Both the position numbers and the translations under genes were made by a program. A stretch of DNA of 64,000 bases from Streptomyces sp. 1222.5 (GTDB lineage: Bacteria; Actinomycetota; Actinomycetes; Streptomycetales; Streptomycetaceae), in assembly GCF_900105245.1 (NCBI RefSeq), contig NZ_FNSZ01000002.1, forward strand, positions 1 through 64,000, in the 5' to 3' direction. A model generated the notes under the pieces. It searched no databases. It was not told the origin of the DNA and saw only the letters and a program-made list of their open reading frames with translations. Below are positions 1 through 8,132 of the stretch, in pieces. Position 1 is the stretch's first letter. The number at the start of each line of letters is the position of its first letter.

Positions 1-152
1 CCTGGCGCCACTGCTTCTCGCTGCTGCCCATGCTGCCCACGAACAGCCGGATCTTGGGCCAGCTGTTCTGCTTGCCGGACCGTGATCAACGGCTTAGCGA
101 GAACTACCGGGACCCCTCACCGAGTGGAGGATTCGACCACGGGTTCTCGCGT

Positions 153-1997
153 TCACCAGGTGCTGCCGCCGGCGGGGACCTCGCCCCCGGCGACCATCCA
201 CTCGTGCCACTTCAGGTGGACGTCGCCGAAGCGTTGGCCGTTGCTGCGGGAGACATACACGTCGGCCGTGTCGCCCCTGGTGAAGGCGGCGATGTCGTCC
301 TTGCCGTCCCCGTTGAAGTCGCCGACACCCGGGATCTCGTTGAAGGCGGCGAAATCGTTGTTCCACACTGCCGCGGTGCCGAGGAACGATGAGCCGTTGC
401 TCAGCGCCACGAACACATCGGCCTGGCCGCCCCGGGTCAAGGTGGCGATGTCGGCTTTGCGGTCGCCGTTGAAGTCGCCGACGGCTGGGATCTCGGAACC
501 GAAGCAGAAGTCGCCGTGCCAGCGCTGCGGCGCCCCGAACCGCGTCGCGGTGCTCAGCGCCACCCACACGTCACCCTTGCTGCCGCGAGTGGAGTCGTTG
601 CCGCGATTGAAGGTGATCACGTCAGCGCGGCCGTCGCCGTTGACGTCGGCGAGGGCCGGGATCTCGTTGGACTTAGCGATTCCGTTTCCCCAGAATGTTG
701 CCGCGCCGAAGGCCGTACCGTTACTCAGTGCCACCCAGGCGTCGCCCGCGGATCCGCGAGGGAAGGCAACGATGTCGTCCTTGCCGTCGCCGTTGACGTC
801 GCCGACAGCCGGGATCTCGTCGTTCGGGGTGAACCAGGTGTGCCAGACCCGTTGTGGCCCGAACCCGGTTCCGGTGCTCAGTGCGACGCTGGCGGTGCGT
901 ACGTTGCCGCGGGTGAAGACGGCGATGTCGTCCCGTCGATCGCCGTTGAAGTCTCCCACCAGTGGGAAGTCGCTGGTGTCGGCCAAGGATGACGCCCATT
1001 TCGTGGCCGCGCCGAACGGCCCGGCACCGGACGGGTTGCTCAACGCCACCCACGCCGAGTAGTTGTCGGGGCTGCCGGATTTCACGACGCCGCGGACGAA
1101 GGCGGCGATGTCGTCCTTGCCGTCGCCGTTGAAGTCACCACTGCGGCTCATCCAGCCGTCGTTGGCCAGCGTGGGGACCTGCTCGATGATCCAGCGGGAC
1201 AGGGGCCCCTCGCCGACACGGGCGAAGCCGCTGCCGGTGACCGCCAGCCCGCACGGCTTCAGGATGAAGCTCGTGACTCCGATCAGCCTGGGGCTTCCCT
1301 GCACGAACGTGAGCAACGGCCCGCCGGAGTCGCCGTGGCAGGTGCCGCTGCCTGCCTCGGGCACGCCGGCGGTGAGCATCGTCTCGGCACGGTAGAAGGG
1401 ATAGGTGCGCCGAGCGGCCGCGTCGTCGGCGATGTCGAGTCCGCGAACCTGCAGGTCGTCGGGGAAGCCGCCGGGGGAACCGGACACTGCGCCGCCGACC
1501 CAGGTGGTCGCACCCCAGCCGAGGGTCGTGACGCCGCTGCCGGGAAGCCAGGTGTTGCGGTTGCTCGTGAATGCCATGCGGACCGGGGTGATGGCCGACG
1601 GCGTCGACAGCTTGAGCAACGCGATGTCGTAGTCGGACGTGTTGTTCCAGGTGGGGGTGAACTGGGGATGGCGGACGATGCTCGTGACCCTGCGAACCTC
1701 CCCTGCGGAGCTGGTGAGGCGGGTCCGCCCGATGATCACGGTGATCTGCTGGGGTGTCAGATCTTTGGTGCAGTGCGCGGCGGTGAGGATCCAGCTACGT
1801 TCGATCAGCGATCCACCACAGAACTGGGTGTCATGGGCGTCACCGGCATGGTCCGCGCGCGTCAGCGCGGCCATGAACGGAAATTCTCCCTCGGCGGCCG
1901 GTAAGCCATTGAAGATCGCGTGGGCGGGAGCGGTCGGCATCAGGAGGGCCGCCGCCGCGACCAGGGCCAACGCCACCCGTCGCAGGATGGTGAGCAT
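153..1997 (-). CDS. secreted trypsin-like serine protease with FG-GAP repeats
   Basis: About 614 aa. The N-terminus (MLTILRRVALALV, then an Ala-rich stretch ending AHA) is a Sec signal peptide. A trypsin (S1) domain follows over roughly residues 30-260: activation-type IFNG, TAAHC (His), DYDIALLKL (Asp) and GDSGGPLL (Ser), so the triad is complete. The C-terminal half has six FG-GAP/VCBS-like repeats with D-F-N-G-D-x-x-D-D-I cores, which are calcium-binding beta-propeller blades in that family and probably mediate substrate or surface binding. An in-frame ATG lies 15 bases upstream, but AAGGGA sits at good spacing before this one. It is inferred to act outside the cell. It stands alone, next to another secreted protein. 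Confidence 0.88.
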   Translation of the reverse strand: MLTILRRVALALVAAAALLMPTAPAHAIFNGLPAAEGEFPFMAALTRADHAGDAHDTQFCGGSLIERSWILTAAHCTKDLTPQQITVIIGRTRLTSSAGEVRRVTSIVRHPQFTPTWNNTSDYDIALLKLSTPSAITPVRMAFTSNRNTWLPGSGVTTLGWGATTWVGGAVSGSPGGFPDDLQVRGLDIADDAAARRTYPFYRAETMLTAGVPEAGSGTCHGDSGGPLLTFVQGSPRLIGVTSFILKPCGLAVTGSGFARVGEGPLSRWIIEQVPTLANDGWMSRSGDFNGDGKDDIAAFVRGVVKSGSPDNYSAWVALSNPSGAGPFGAATKWASSLADTSDFPLVGDFNGDRRDDIAVFTRGNVRTASVALSTGTGFGPQRVWHTWFTPNDEIPAVGDVNGDGKDDIVAFPRGSAGDAWVALSNGTAFGAATFWGNGIAKSNEIPALADVNGDGRADVITFNRGNDSTRGSKGDVWVALSTATRFGAPQRWHGDFCFGSEIPAVGDFNGDRKADIATLTRGGQADVFVALSNGSSFLGTAAVWNNDFAAFNEIPGVGDFNGDGKDDIAAFTRGDTADVYVSRSNGQRFGDVHLKWHEWMVAGGEVPAGGSTW

Positions 1998-2145
1998 GGT
2001 CAATCCCTTCATCGAATTGCGGGGCGTATGAGGAACTCGTGCAGGGATGAGGCCGACTCGCCCGGGGAATGCGGTCGCGCGTCCCTTGGGCTCGCGGATG
2101 CCGGCGAGCTCAGGGAGCGGTTCTCGGCGCCCCGTCTGAGCAGCT

Positions 2146-2766
2146 TCAGAGCTGGCGCAGCACGTACTCGTAGCCGATCTGCGGTTCGGGTGACTTCCAG
2201 TGACGGTGGGCGCCTCCGGCGGGACAGGTGCCGTCGGAGCCGTTGCCGGTGAAGAAGAGACCGGAGCACCTGATGCACAGGAACCACCGCCGCTGGCCGC
2301 CGGGGCCGTTGATGCCGTCGGGCAGCGCCTCGATCTTGTACGTGCCCGAGCCGGACCAGTTATGCCACCGCAACGGCTGACTGCTGTTGGGGCAGTACGT
2401 GGTCGTGCGTCCGCTGTCCGACCACCCCTTCGACCACAGGGCCGCGCAGTCGCGGCACCACCGCCAGTGGCTGTCTCCGACGCCGGGGTCGGTGTCGTAG
2501 CGGAGCACGTAGTCGCCGCTGCCCGAGCTCTGGTGCCCATGGTCCCAGCCGAAGATGCCGCTCCCGACAGGGCAGTAGCCGCTGCCGTTGCCGGAGAACC
2601 AGAGTTGGCTGCACTGGTAACACCACGTCCAAAGGTGCTGCGCGGCCCGGGCGGGGGTGGCGGTTGCCAAGGTCGCGGTGGCGCTGGCGGCCATCGTGAG
2701 CCCGCTTCCGGCCGCTGCGGTGAGCAGGGTGCGACGGGAGATCGAGGGAGTGCGGGTAGTCGGCAT
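2146..2766 (-). CDS. Tat-exported protein with three W-C-x-x-C repeats
   Basis: About 206 aa, family not recognised. The N-terminus has a twin-arginine motif (SRRTLLTAAAG), a hydrophobic stretch and an Ala-rich cleavage region, so export through Tat is likely. The mature part consists of three related blocks of about 50 residues. Each starts with an aromatic/W-C-x-x-C element (WCYQC, WCRDC, FLCIRC), has a third Cys inside a G-x-C-P-like motif (YCPVG, YCPNS, TCPAG), and ends in a Y-V-L-R or Y-K-I-E strand. This could be a zinc-ribbon-like or disulfide-bonded repeat, a binding rather than catalytic fold. The start is set by GAGG nine bases upstream; a GTG five codons earlier is the alternative. 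Confidence 0.8.
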   Translation of the reverse strand: MPTTRTPSISRRTLLTAAAGSGLTMAASATATLATATPARAAQHLWTWCYQCSQLWFSGNGSGYCPVGSGIFGWDHGHQSSGSGDYVLRYDTDPGVGDSHWRWCRDCAALWSKGWSDSGRTTTYCPNSSQPLRWHNWSGSGTYKIEALPDGINGPGGQRRWFLCIRCSGLFFTGNGSDGTCPAGGAHRHWKSPEPQIGYEYVLRQL

Positions 2767-2816
2767 AGAGTTCTGCCTCACTCTGTCCGGCCGATGGTGG
2801 GTGTCGCTGGCGGGGT

Positions 2817-3066
2817 CTAGCCTGCGTGGAAGGAGAGGGTGAAGTTGCTGTAGCCGCCGCTGTCGGTGACGCGGGGGAGGGGGCGTAGACGTCTACGATG
2901 ATCTCGGCGCTCTCGGAGCGCGCCGCGGACGCCCTTTTCGTCAGGGTCCGGCGTTGTCCCGGCCAGGTGAGGATGTAGGCGGTGGGGTCGGCGGAGTTGC
3001 GATCCCCGGTCTGCACCTCCAGGAGGCCAGGTTCCTCTATCTGTGTGCGTTCGTGTACGGGGAATG
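2817..3066 (-). pseudogene. decayed C-terminal gene fragment, unknown family
   Basis: Two reading frames on this strand together read like one protein tail. The first gives TGDRNSADPTAYILTWPG and then ESAEIIVDVYAP. After a frameshift near 2885 it continues as VTDSGGYSNFTLSFHAG and a TAG stop. No start codon with a ribosome site is visible. The family is not recognised. It may be a relic of a secreted protein, but this is only an impression from amino-acid texture. Confidence 0.35.
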
Positions 3067-3137
3067 AGTTGACCCCAGCTTGGCGGGGCGGGCCGGGACG
3101 TGTCGAAGTCCGCTTTCCTATCGGAGATAAGCGGGAA

Positions 3138-4043
3138 TTATGAGCCGGTCGCCTGCACCGTCTGCTGCGCGGTGAGCCTCGCCAACGCGGCGAACCGCCG
3201 CGGCAGCTCCCGCCGGTCGTCACGCCGACGGGCTGCCACGGTCACCGCCGGCGGCAGATCGCACAGTTCCGTGATCCGGACCCCGGCCGGCAGCGGAAAG
3301 CTCCGGACGGCGTAGGGCCCTGGGCAGACCACCCGGTTCAACCTGACCGACAGCAGCACCTCCTGGGGCGTTCCAGCAGGCGCACCGACGAACGGTGGCG
3401 GAGTGTCGTTCCGGTGGGAGTACAACTGCCAGTACTCCCGCATGCGCTGCCACACCCCCGAATGGACCTGCGGCAACGACTCCTCGATCACGTGCGCGAG
3501 CCCTATCCGGTCGGCGTCCCACAGCGGATGGCCGGCCGGAACCGCGAGACCGGGCGGTTCCTCGACCAGTGGCTCCCAGACCAGCAGCTCCGGGTCGATG
3601 GGCAGCCGTATCAGTGCCACGTCGACTTCCCCCGTGATCAGCGGCTGCTCGCACTCGGCGAATCCGATCTCCCGCCAGGTCAGTCGTACATGCGGATACG
3701 CCTCGGCAAATGCGGTCAGTACGGGGACGTGGATCTCCATAGCCATGGGAAAGGCGAGCCCGACCCGCAGAGTGAGGTGGTCGCGTGCGGTGCGTCTGGC
3801 GGCGTGGGCGGCGGCGTCCACCTCCGTGAGCACCTTGCGGATGCGCTCGCAGAAGACCTCGCCCGCCGGAGTGAGCACCGAGCCGCCGGGGCCCCGGACC
3901 AGGAGCTCCACCCCGAGTTCGCGCTCCAGGTCACGGATCTGCTGACTGAGTGCCGGCTGCGACACATGCAGACGTGCGGCAGCTCTGGTGAAGCTGTGGT
4001 GTTCCGCGACGGCCACAAAATATCTGAAATGGCGTAGCTCCAC
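3138..4043 (-). CDS. LysR-family transcriptional regulator
   Basis: 301 aa, the usual length for the family. Residues 1-60 form the winged HTH (MELRHFRYFVAVAEHHSFTR, then VSQPALSQQIRDLE). The rest is the periplasmic-binding-like effector domain. The GTG start follows a GA-rich AGAGGGGGGC ribosome site. It is inferred to be a local activator or repressor. The target is unclear because the upstream neighbour is a broken HNH gene and the downstream region holds a gene fragment. Confidence 0.9.
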   Translation of the reverse strand: MELRHFRYFVAVAEHHSFTRAAARLHVSQPALSQQIRDLERELGVELLVRGPGGSVLTPAGEVFCERIRKVLTEVDAAAHAARRTARDHLTLRVGLAFPMAMEIHVPVLTAFAEAYPHVRLTWREIGFAECEQPLITGEVDVALIRLPIDPELLVWEPLVEEPPGLAVPAGHPLWDADRIGLAHVIEESLPQVHSGVWQRMREYWQLYSHRNDTPPPFVGAPAGTPQEVLLSVRLNRVVCPGPYAVRSFPLPAGVRITELCDLPPAVTVAARRRDDRRELPRRFAALARLTAQQTVQATGS

Positions 4044-4124
4044 GACCGCCCCCCTCTGCCGCGATGACGCCCCCCATCATTCCGGCCGGGGTGCCCCGCC
4101 ACGCGGGAGATGAGGTGAATCGCG

Positions 4125-4479
4125 CACGGTCGCCGCCCTGCTATGTAGCGGTCGTCGTAGGGCGAGTACCAAGAGCCCCCGATCAGGGAGCAGCGGTTGA
4201 TCTGCTCGGGCGCGATGACGGTCTCAGCCTTGAGGACCTCGCCACGGGTGTTGCAGCCGTCCTTGTCGGCATCCACCAGTGCTTGAACGCGGTGCGGACG
4301 TAGCCAGTGCGGTCCTCGAGGCGGACCGGGAGCTGGGCGAGGGCGTCCTGCGCGGACAGGGTCACAGTGTCCCCGGGCGCGACGGCCGGGGCGGCATGGG
4401 CCGGGGTGGCATGGGCGGTTGCCGGGGCGAGAAGAGTGGCGAGGGCGGCGGCCAGGACGGCGGTGCGGGCAAAGCGCAC
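4125..4479 (-). pseudogene. HNH endonuclease (DUF1524-like) remnant, N-terminal half
   Basis: It begins with a GTG, then a signal peptide (VRFARTAVLAAALATLL...AHA) and the start of a secreted HNH-family nuclease (LEDRTGYVRTAFKHW). A single-base loss near 4278 shifts the frame. The next frame continues the family pattern VDADKDGCNTRGEVL ... GGSWYSPYDD. The conserved DIDHxVPLAEAW catalytic half that should follow is absent, replaced by unrelated sequence. It is broken by both a frameshift and a truncation. Family assignment rests on recognition of the DGCNTR and WYS-YDD pattern. Confidence 0.65.
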
Positions 4480-4688
4480 GAGCGGGGGTCTCCCGAAGAT
4501 CACAAACACGGTCGTGATCTTCGTGGCGGCCCCAGCGCGCGACGCGCCAGGCAACCGGCACAGCACCACCCGATGGAGCGGCGGTACATGACGCGCGCAG
4601 GTGATGTCGGGAGCGGTCGCTCGCCGGAGTTACCCGCGTCGCGGCCGTGTCGGTATTCCTCCTCGGTGCGCCGGGAGAGGATCCTGCC

Positions 4689-5195
4689 GTGAATCAGCGC
4701 CTGCCGCAGTTGCCGAAGCCCGAGTTCGTCCTTCTTACTCTCGAGCCGCCCCATGAGGTGCCTACACAGATCGCTGTCGCTCTTAGCGAGACCGGCGTCC
4801 CTGGCGGGTCGATCGGATACGAGTACCGGCCCCTGAGCGAACCGGCGCTCTTCGGGGCGTTCGGTGAACGGGGGCCGGTCGCCATCGCGACGAGTGGCCT
4901 GTGCGCACGCATCGCCGTCGACGTGGCCAGTGGCCGCCTGGTGCAGCTTTCTGATGTCGCGTCATCGACGACCCATCATGTGAACCGCGACCTCGACTCG
5001 TTCATCAGTTGCGTCGCGGCTGTGGTCGCCCGCTTCCCGTTCTACGCGGAGGGCGACGAGGGGTGTGAGGAGGTGGCGGAAGAGCTGCGCCGGCTCATCT
5101 CCGAAATCGACGAGACCGCTCAGGCGGGCGACGGATTCTGGCAGACCTTCTGCGACGACGTAGCCATCGGAGACTACGCGGACGCAGATGCGTGA
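4689..5195 (+). CDS. SUKH-4-like immunity-type protein
   Basis: 168 aa. The layout suits SUKH-4 (SMI1/KNR4 superfamily) proteins common in Streptomyces: a short strand-rich N-terminus, a middle segment (ATSGLCARIAVDVASGRLVQL), then a helical end with N-R-D-L-D-S-F and a W/F-rich acidic tail (GDGFWQTFCDD). In toxin systems such proteins neutralise nuclease toxins; here it sits beside a broken HNH nuclease gene, though on the other strand. The GTG start is chosen because GGGAGAGG lies eight bases upstream; an ATG 42 bases earlier lacks one. The domain call is from pattern memory. Confidence 0.6.
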   Translation: MNQRLPQLPKPEFVLLTLEPPHEVPTQIAVALSETGVPGGSIGYEYRPLSEPALFGAFGERGPVAIATSGLCARIAVDVASGRLVQLSDVASSTTHHVNRDLDSFISCVAAVVARFPFYAEGDEGCEEVAEELRRLISEIDETAQAGDGFWQTFCDDVAIGDYADADA

Positions 5196-5251
5196 GACGG
5201 GGCCGGCCCCCGACGCTAGCCCCCGACGCCGGCCAACCGCCCAGGCCCGGA

Positions 5252-5304
5252 GCGGCCCCGCGGACAGGAGGAGCAGGGTTCCACTGCTGGGCCCGCGGGG
5301 CCGC
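5252..5304. terminator. hairpin downstream of the SUKH-like gene
   Basis: A perfect 12-bp stem (GCGGCCCCGCGG at 5252-5263 pairing with 5293-5304) with a 29-base loop, 57 bases after the stop codon of the rightward gene. It has no U-tract, as is usual for Streptomyces terminators. Confidence 0.45.
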
Positions 5305-5383
5305 TGTATGACTCACGTACCCTGCGGTGCGCCCGATACGCCCGATCCCTCCCAACCACCCGGGCAGGCGCCCTTTTCACGCC

Positions 5384-5414
5384 AGTGGGCCCGGCCATGT
5401 CGGCCGGGCCCACT
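5384..5414. terminator. 13-bp hairpin terminator
   Basis: AGTGGGCCCGGCC (5384-5396) and its exact complement (5402-5414) enclose a five-base loop. It lies just past the stop of the leftward hydrophobic-protein gene at 5455, so it probably ends that transcript and may also back up termination from the rightward gene. Confidence 0.65.
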
Positions 5415-5454
5415 CCCGCACACACGTGAAACGCTTCTCGCGCCGGCTTTTCGT

Positions 5455-5625
5455 CTACCAGCGGTACCAACGGCCCTTGCGGCCGCCGCTGTCCGCCGTA
5501 CGGACGACGAAGCCCAGCAGCCACACGACGAGCACGATCACCGCGATCCACCACAGCGCCTTCAGCGCGAAACCCGCACCGAACAGGATCAGAGCCAGCA
5601 GAAGAACCAGAAGCAGGGGAACCAT
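5455..5625 (-). CDS. small hydrophobic membrane protein
   Basis: 56 aa with two closely spaced membrane segments (MVPLLLVLLLALILFGAGFA and an I/V/L-rich helix ending VVWLLGFVV) and a basic C-terminus (GGRKGRWYRW). Small proteins of this type are widespread in Streptomyces; their function is unknown. The ATG is preceded by AGGAGG at nine bases. An upstream in-frame ATG lacks a ribosome site. Confidence 0.8.
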   Translation of the reverse strand: MVPLLLVLLLALILFGAGFALKALWWIAVIVLVVWLLGFVVRTADSGGRKGRWYRW

Positions 5626-5781
5626 AGCTATCAACCTCCTGGCCACCAGGTGCCCTTACCTCACAACTACAAGCCCACAAAAGGTGAGTTACTTTCACAA
5701 AGTACGGGGCATATGCGCGCCGCCGCGCCACGCAGGGTTCCCCAGCCCAACCCCCTCACGCCTGATCGCGCTCTCGGCGGT

Positions 5782-5930
5782 TCAGGTGTCGGCGCCGGAG
5801 CGCCAGGCCTCGGCAAGGGGGACCACGTGGTCGATGGTGGCCTAGGCGACCTCGGTGACGGTCGGTGTCGTCGTAGACGGAGTACCAGGATCCGGTGCGT
5901 GTCTTTGCCTCCACGCTCACACCGACCACG
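5782..5930 (-). pseudogene. second HNH endonuclease remnant (catalytic half)
   Basis: Reading leftward, one frame gives EAKTRTGSWYSVYDDT. A shifted frame then gives TVTEVA, a stop, and ATIDHVVPLAEAWRSGAD followed by TGA. The IDHVVPLAEAW block is the HNH/DUF1524 catalytic signature missing from the remnant at 4125-4479. The overlap of the W-Y-S-x-Y-D-D element in both remnants suggests two separate dead genes rather than one split gene. In-frame stops and a frameshift make it non-functional. Confidence 0.6.
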
Positions 5931-6514
5931 TCTCCACGCACGCCAGCCGGCAGGCCGGGCACCCGAACGGGCCCCGACCGCCAGGGGGCGCCGTGACCTT
6001 CCTGCCGGCCCGGCGTTGCAGTAGGCGACGCGTACGCCGTCAAACCCCCCTTGGACGACGTACGCAGGCAAGGGGCCCAAACGGCGCGCCGGCCTCGGGC
6101 CCCGCCAACCCGGGCGGAACAGCGGTGCGCCGGAGCAGCGGCTGGTCCCGCACTGCGGGGGGCGGGCGGACCCCGCCCCCAGCGACCCCGGCTCCCCGGC
6201 ACCGCCAGGCGGTGTAGCGGTGCCGCCTGCTCTCGGACGCGAGGCAGCGGGCCCGGGAGACTCGGGCGGGCCCGCTGCTTGGGTCCAGGGTGGGACTCCT
6301 GGACCGCTTTGGCGCACGGCGCCGCCGTCGGTCGTCGCCGTGCCCCGTCGTGGCACCCGTTCCACTGCCTCCCAGCGTCCCCCACACGGCCGAACCGTGC
6401 AGTACGACAGGCCTGCCATGACCACGCATCGCGCCGAGCCGGGCCTTCACCTCCCTCTCTCCCATGTGACCAGGCAAGACTTGGGGGAGGTATGTTCCGC
6501 GCAGCTACGACCGC
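5931..6514. other. gene-free stretch with a repeated hairpin element
   Basis: Apart from the hairpin repeat at 6244-6305, no supported gene is seen. Open frames here are long only because of high GC and lack family features or ribosome sites. Confidence 0.5.
6244..6305. repeat. palindromic repeat, copy A
   Basis: A 12-bp stem (GCAGCGGGCCCG pairing with CGGGCCCGCTGC) is followed by GGTCCAGGGTGG and TCCTGGA. A nearly identical stretch of about 60 bases occurs at 9633-9692: the 35-base hairpin differs by one base, and the tail by a few. It could be a terminator-like element carried by a duplicated accessory segment. Confidence 0.7.
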
Positions 6515-6880
6515 TCACAAAGCCGCAGGGTGTGGGGATGCGGGGGTGTTGCGGCTGGGCGGGTCGCCGCGGTGAGCCTCGTCCTGGAGGAGCAGGGAGA
6601 GCAGGGAAGCCACTGTCAGGCCCAGATCGGCCTCGGTGGGATGGCGGAGCCCCCTCGTGGGTTCGATCCGGTAGGTGTTGCCGCGTCCCTCTCGCGTGTG
6701 GGAGAGGTAACCGTCCTGCTCGAGGTCGGCGATGATCTTCTGCACCGCGCGCTCGGTGAGCCGGCAGTGCGCGGCGATGTCTCGGATCCGCGCGCTCTGG
6801 TTCTCCGCGATGGCGGCAAGTACGCGGGCGTGGTTCGTCAAGAAGGTCCAACCGGTGTGGGACTCGGGCACTCCAACCAT
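6515..6880 (-). CDS. MarR-type winged-helix regulator
   Basis: 121 aa. A winged HTH spans about residues 15-70: NHARVLAAIAENQSARIRDI, then LTERAVQKIIADLEQDGYLS and a wing THTREGRGNTYRI-like segment (as read HTREGRGNTYRIEP). The C-terminal part is short and His/Pro-rich at the end. It is divergent from the STAS gene at 7012, with a 131-base shared upstream region. Start ATG with a weak GGGG ribosome site. The target is unknown, possibly the divergent gene. Confidence 0.75.
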   Translation of the reverse strand: MVGVPESHTGWTFLTNHARVLAAIAENQSARIRDIAAHCRLTERAVQKIIADLEQDGYLSHTREGRGNTYRIEPTRGLRHPTEADLGLTVASLLSLLLQDEAHRGDPPSRNTPASPHPAAL

Positions 6881-7011
6881 GCCCCGAGTTTATCCGACCC
6901 CTCTTTCACGCATCCAGACACACGTACTATCGTTCATGCATTGTGGTTGGCGTATCTCCGATCAGGGGAACGTTGCGACAGACGATCGGCAACCAGACGC
7001 GGGAGTGAACC

Positions 7012-7509
7012 ATGCATGCCCCTGCCCACGGCGGCCAGCCCTCCACGGCGCCGGGCCCCCTCAGCCCGAACAGCAGAAACAACGCATCCCCGCTCGTGCC
7101 GCCAACCCTGGCGATGGCAGCGTACGAACGGCGTGGGAGCAGGATCCGCGTGACCGTTCGCGGCGAACTGGACCTCGACTCCGCCCACGCACTACGACCA
7201 GACCTGTTCCAGGCACTCGCCGACTCCACCACCGGTCTCGACCTGGACCTTGGCGGTGTCGACTTCTGCGACTGCGCCGGCCTCGGCGTCCTGCTGGAAC
7301 TCCGGCCACGCGCCCTGAGCCAGGGCAAGACCCTCGCCCTCCACGCTGCCAGCCCGGCCGTCGACAGACTGCTCTTCCTCCTGGGCGTCCAGGATCTGTT
7401 CACCAGGCCGAATCCACGCCTTGTCGCAGCCCTGCCCCACCCAGCACCCGCCGCCTCAGCAACAAACGCGACCGCCACATGCGCGAGACGCCAACTCGCC
7501 ACCCAGTAG
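7012..7509 (+). CDS. STAS-domain anti-sigma factor antagonist
   Basis: 165 aa. After a disordered 35-residue N-terminus lies a STAS domain of about 100 residues (RIRVTVRGELDLDSAHALRP ... LDLDLGGVDFCDCAGLGVLL). In SpoIIAA/RsbV proteins the phosphorylated Ser sits at the position of C-A-G-L. Here the segment reads F-C-D-C-A-G-L, so the Ser is replaced by Cys or Asp. The antagonist may therefore not be switched by phosphorylation. GGAG lies six bases before the ATG. A SpoIIE-type phosphatase lies 0.6 kb downstream on the other strand, suggesting a partner-switch pair. Confidence 0.8.
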   Translation: MHAPAHGGQPSTAPGPLSPNSRNNASPLVPPTLAMAAYERRGSRIRVTVRGELDLDSAHALRPDLFQALADSTTGLDLDLGGVDFCDCAGLGVLLELRPRALSQGKTLALHAASPAVDRLLFLLGVQDLFTRPNPRLVAALPHPAPAASATNATATCARRQLATQ

Positions 7510-7559
7510 AGTGTCTGGTCGGCGTGCGGTCGTCCGGCGGGATCCGCGCGTCAGGTGCT

Positions 7560-8085
7560 GTCGGTTCTCCGCTCACCGCCGCTCCAGGGGCGCCTGGGCT
7601 CTGGCCTCTACCGCGGTAGCGACGGTGACGAGCCCAGTCAGTCCTCTGGTTATCGTGGTGGGAAGCGGTCGGGGATCGATCTGTGGTGGGTCAGGGTCGC
7701 AAAGCGCCGCTCTCCGCTCGCCCACTGGTCGGTGATGCTGAGGGCGAGATCCTTGGCGATCGAGCCGAGCGCGCGGGGAGAAGACTGTTCGCCCCTGTAA
7801 CCCGGCAGCTGCTACTGGATGGCGGAGACAAGCAGCGTCTGCCGGGGTTCCCGCAGGGGCGCGAAGGCGCTCCTCGATGCCGGCCGTGCGTTCGATGAGG
7901 TCTGTGCCTGGAGAGGACGGAGGTCGGGCGCGATGTCCTCCCGGCGGACGGCCAGGCGCACACTCCGTGAGGTCGCCCGCCGGGTGTGCGAACCGGGCGG
8001 CCTGTAGCCGCCATGCCCCCACAAGGGTCCCTGGCGCCGCACCGGCCGTAAGACCCGCGGTTTCCCACTGCCCGACAATCGACAC
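7560..8085 (-). pseudogene. multiply frameshifted gene remnant, unknown family
   Basis: Three frames on this strand form a continuous-looking protein: VRREDIAPDLRPL, then TDLIERTAGIEERLRA, then REPRQTLLVSAIQ, then SSPRALGSIAKDLALSITDQ and WASGERRFATL. Each piece has Streptomyces-like codon use only locally. No start with a ribosome site is visible and at least two frameshifts are needed, so this is a dead gene. The family is not recognised. Confidence 0.35.
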
Positions 8086-8132
8086 GCAAACCGGGCATGG
8101 CCAGCGGTTGCGTGGCTGGCGTGTGCAGTGGG

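Noticed and set aside
1..152. Forward open frame over the left edge
   Set aside because: No ribosome site, domain or matching family; probably shadow of GC-rich DNA.
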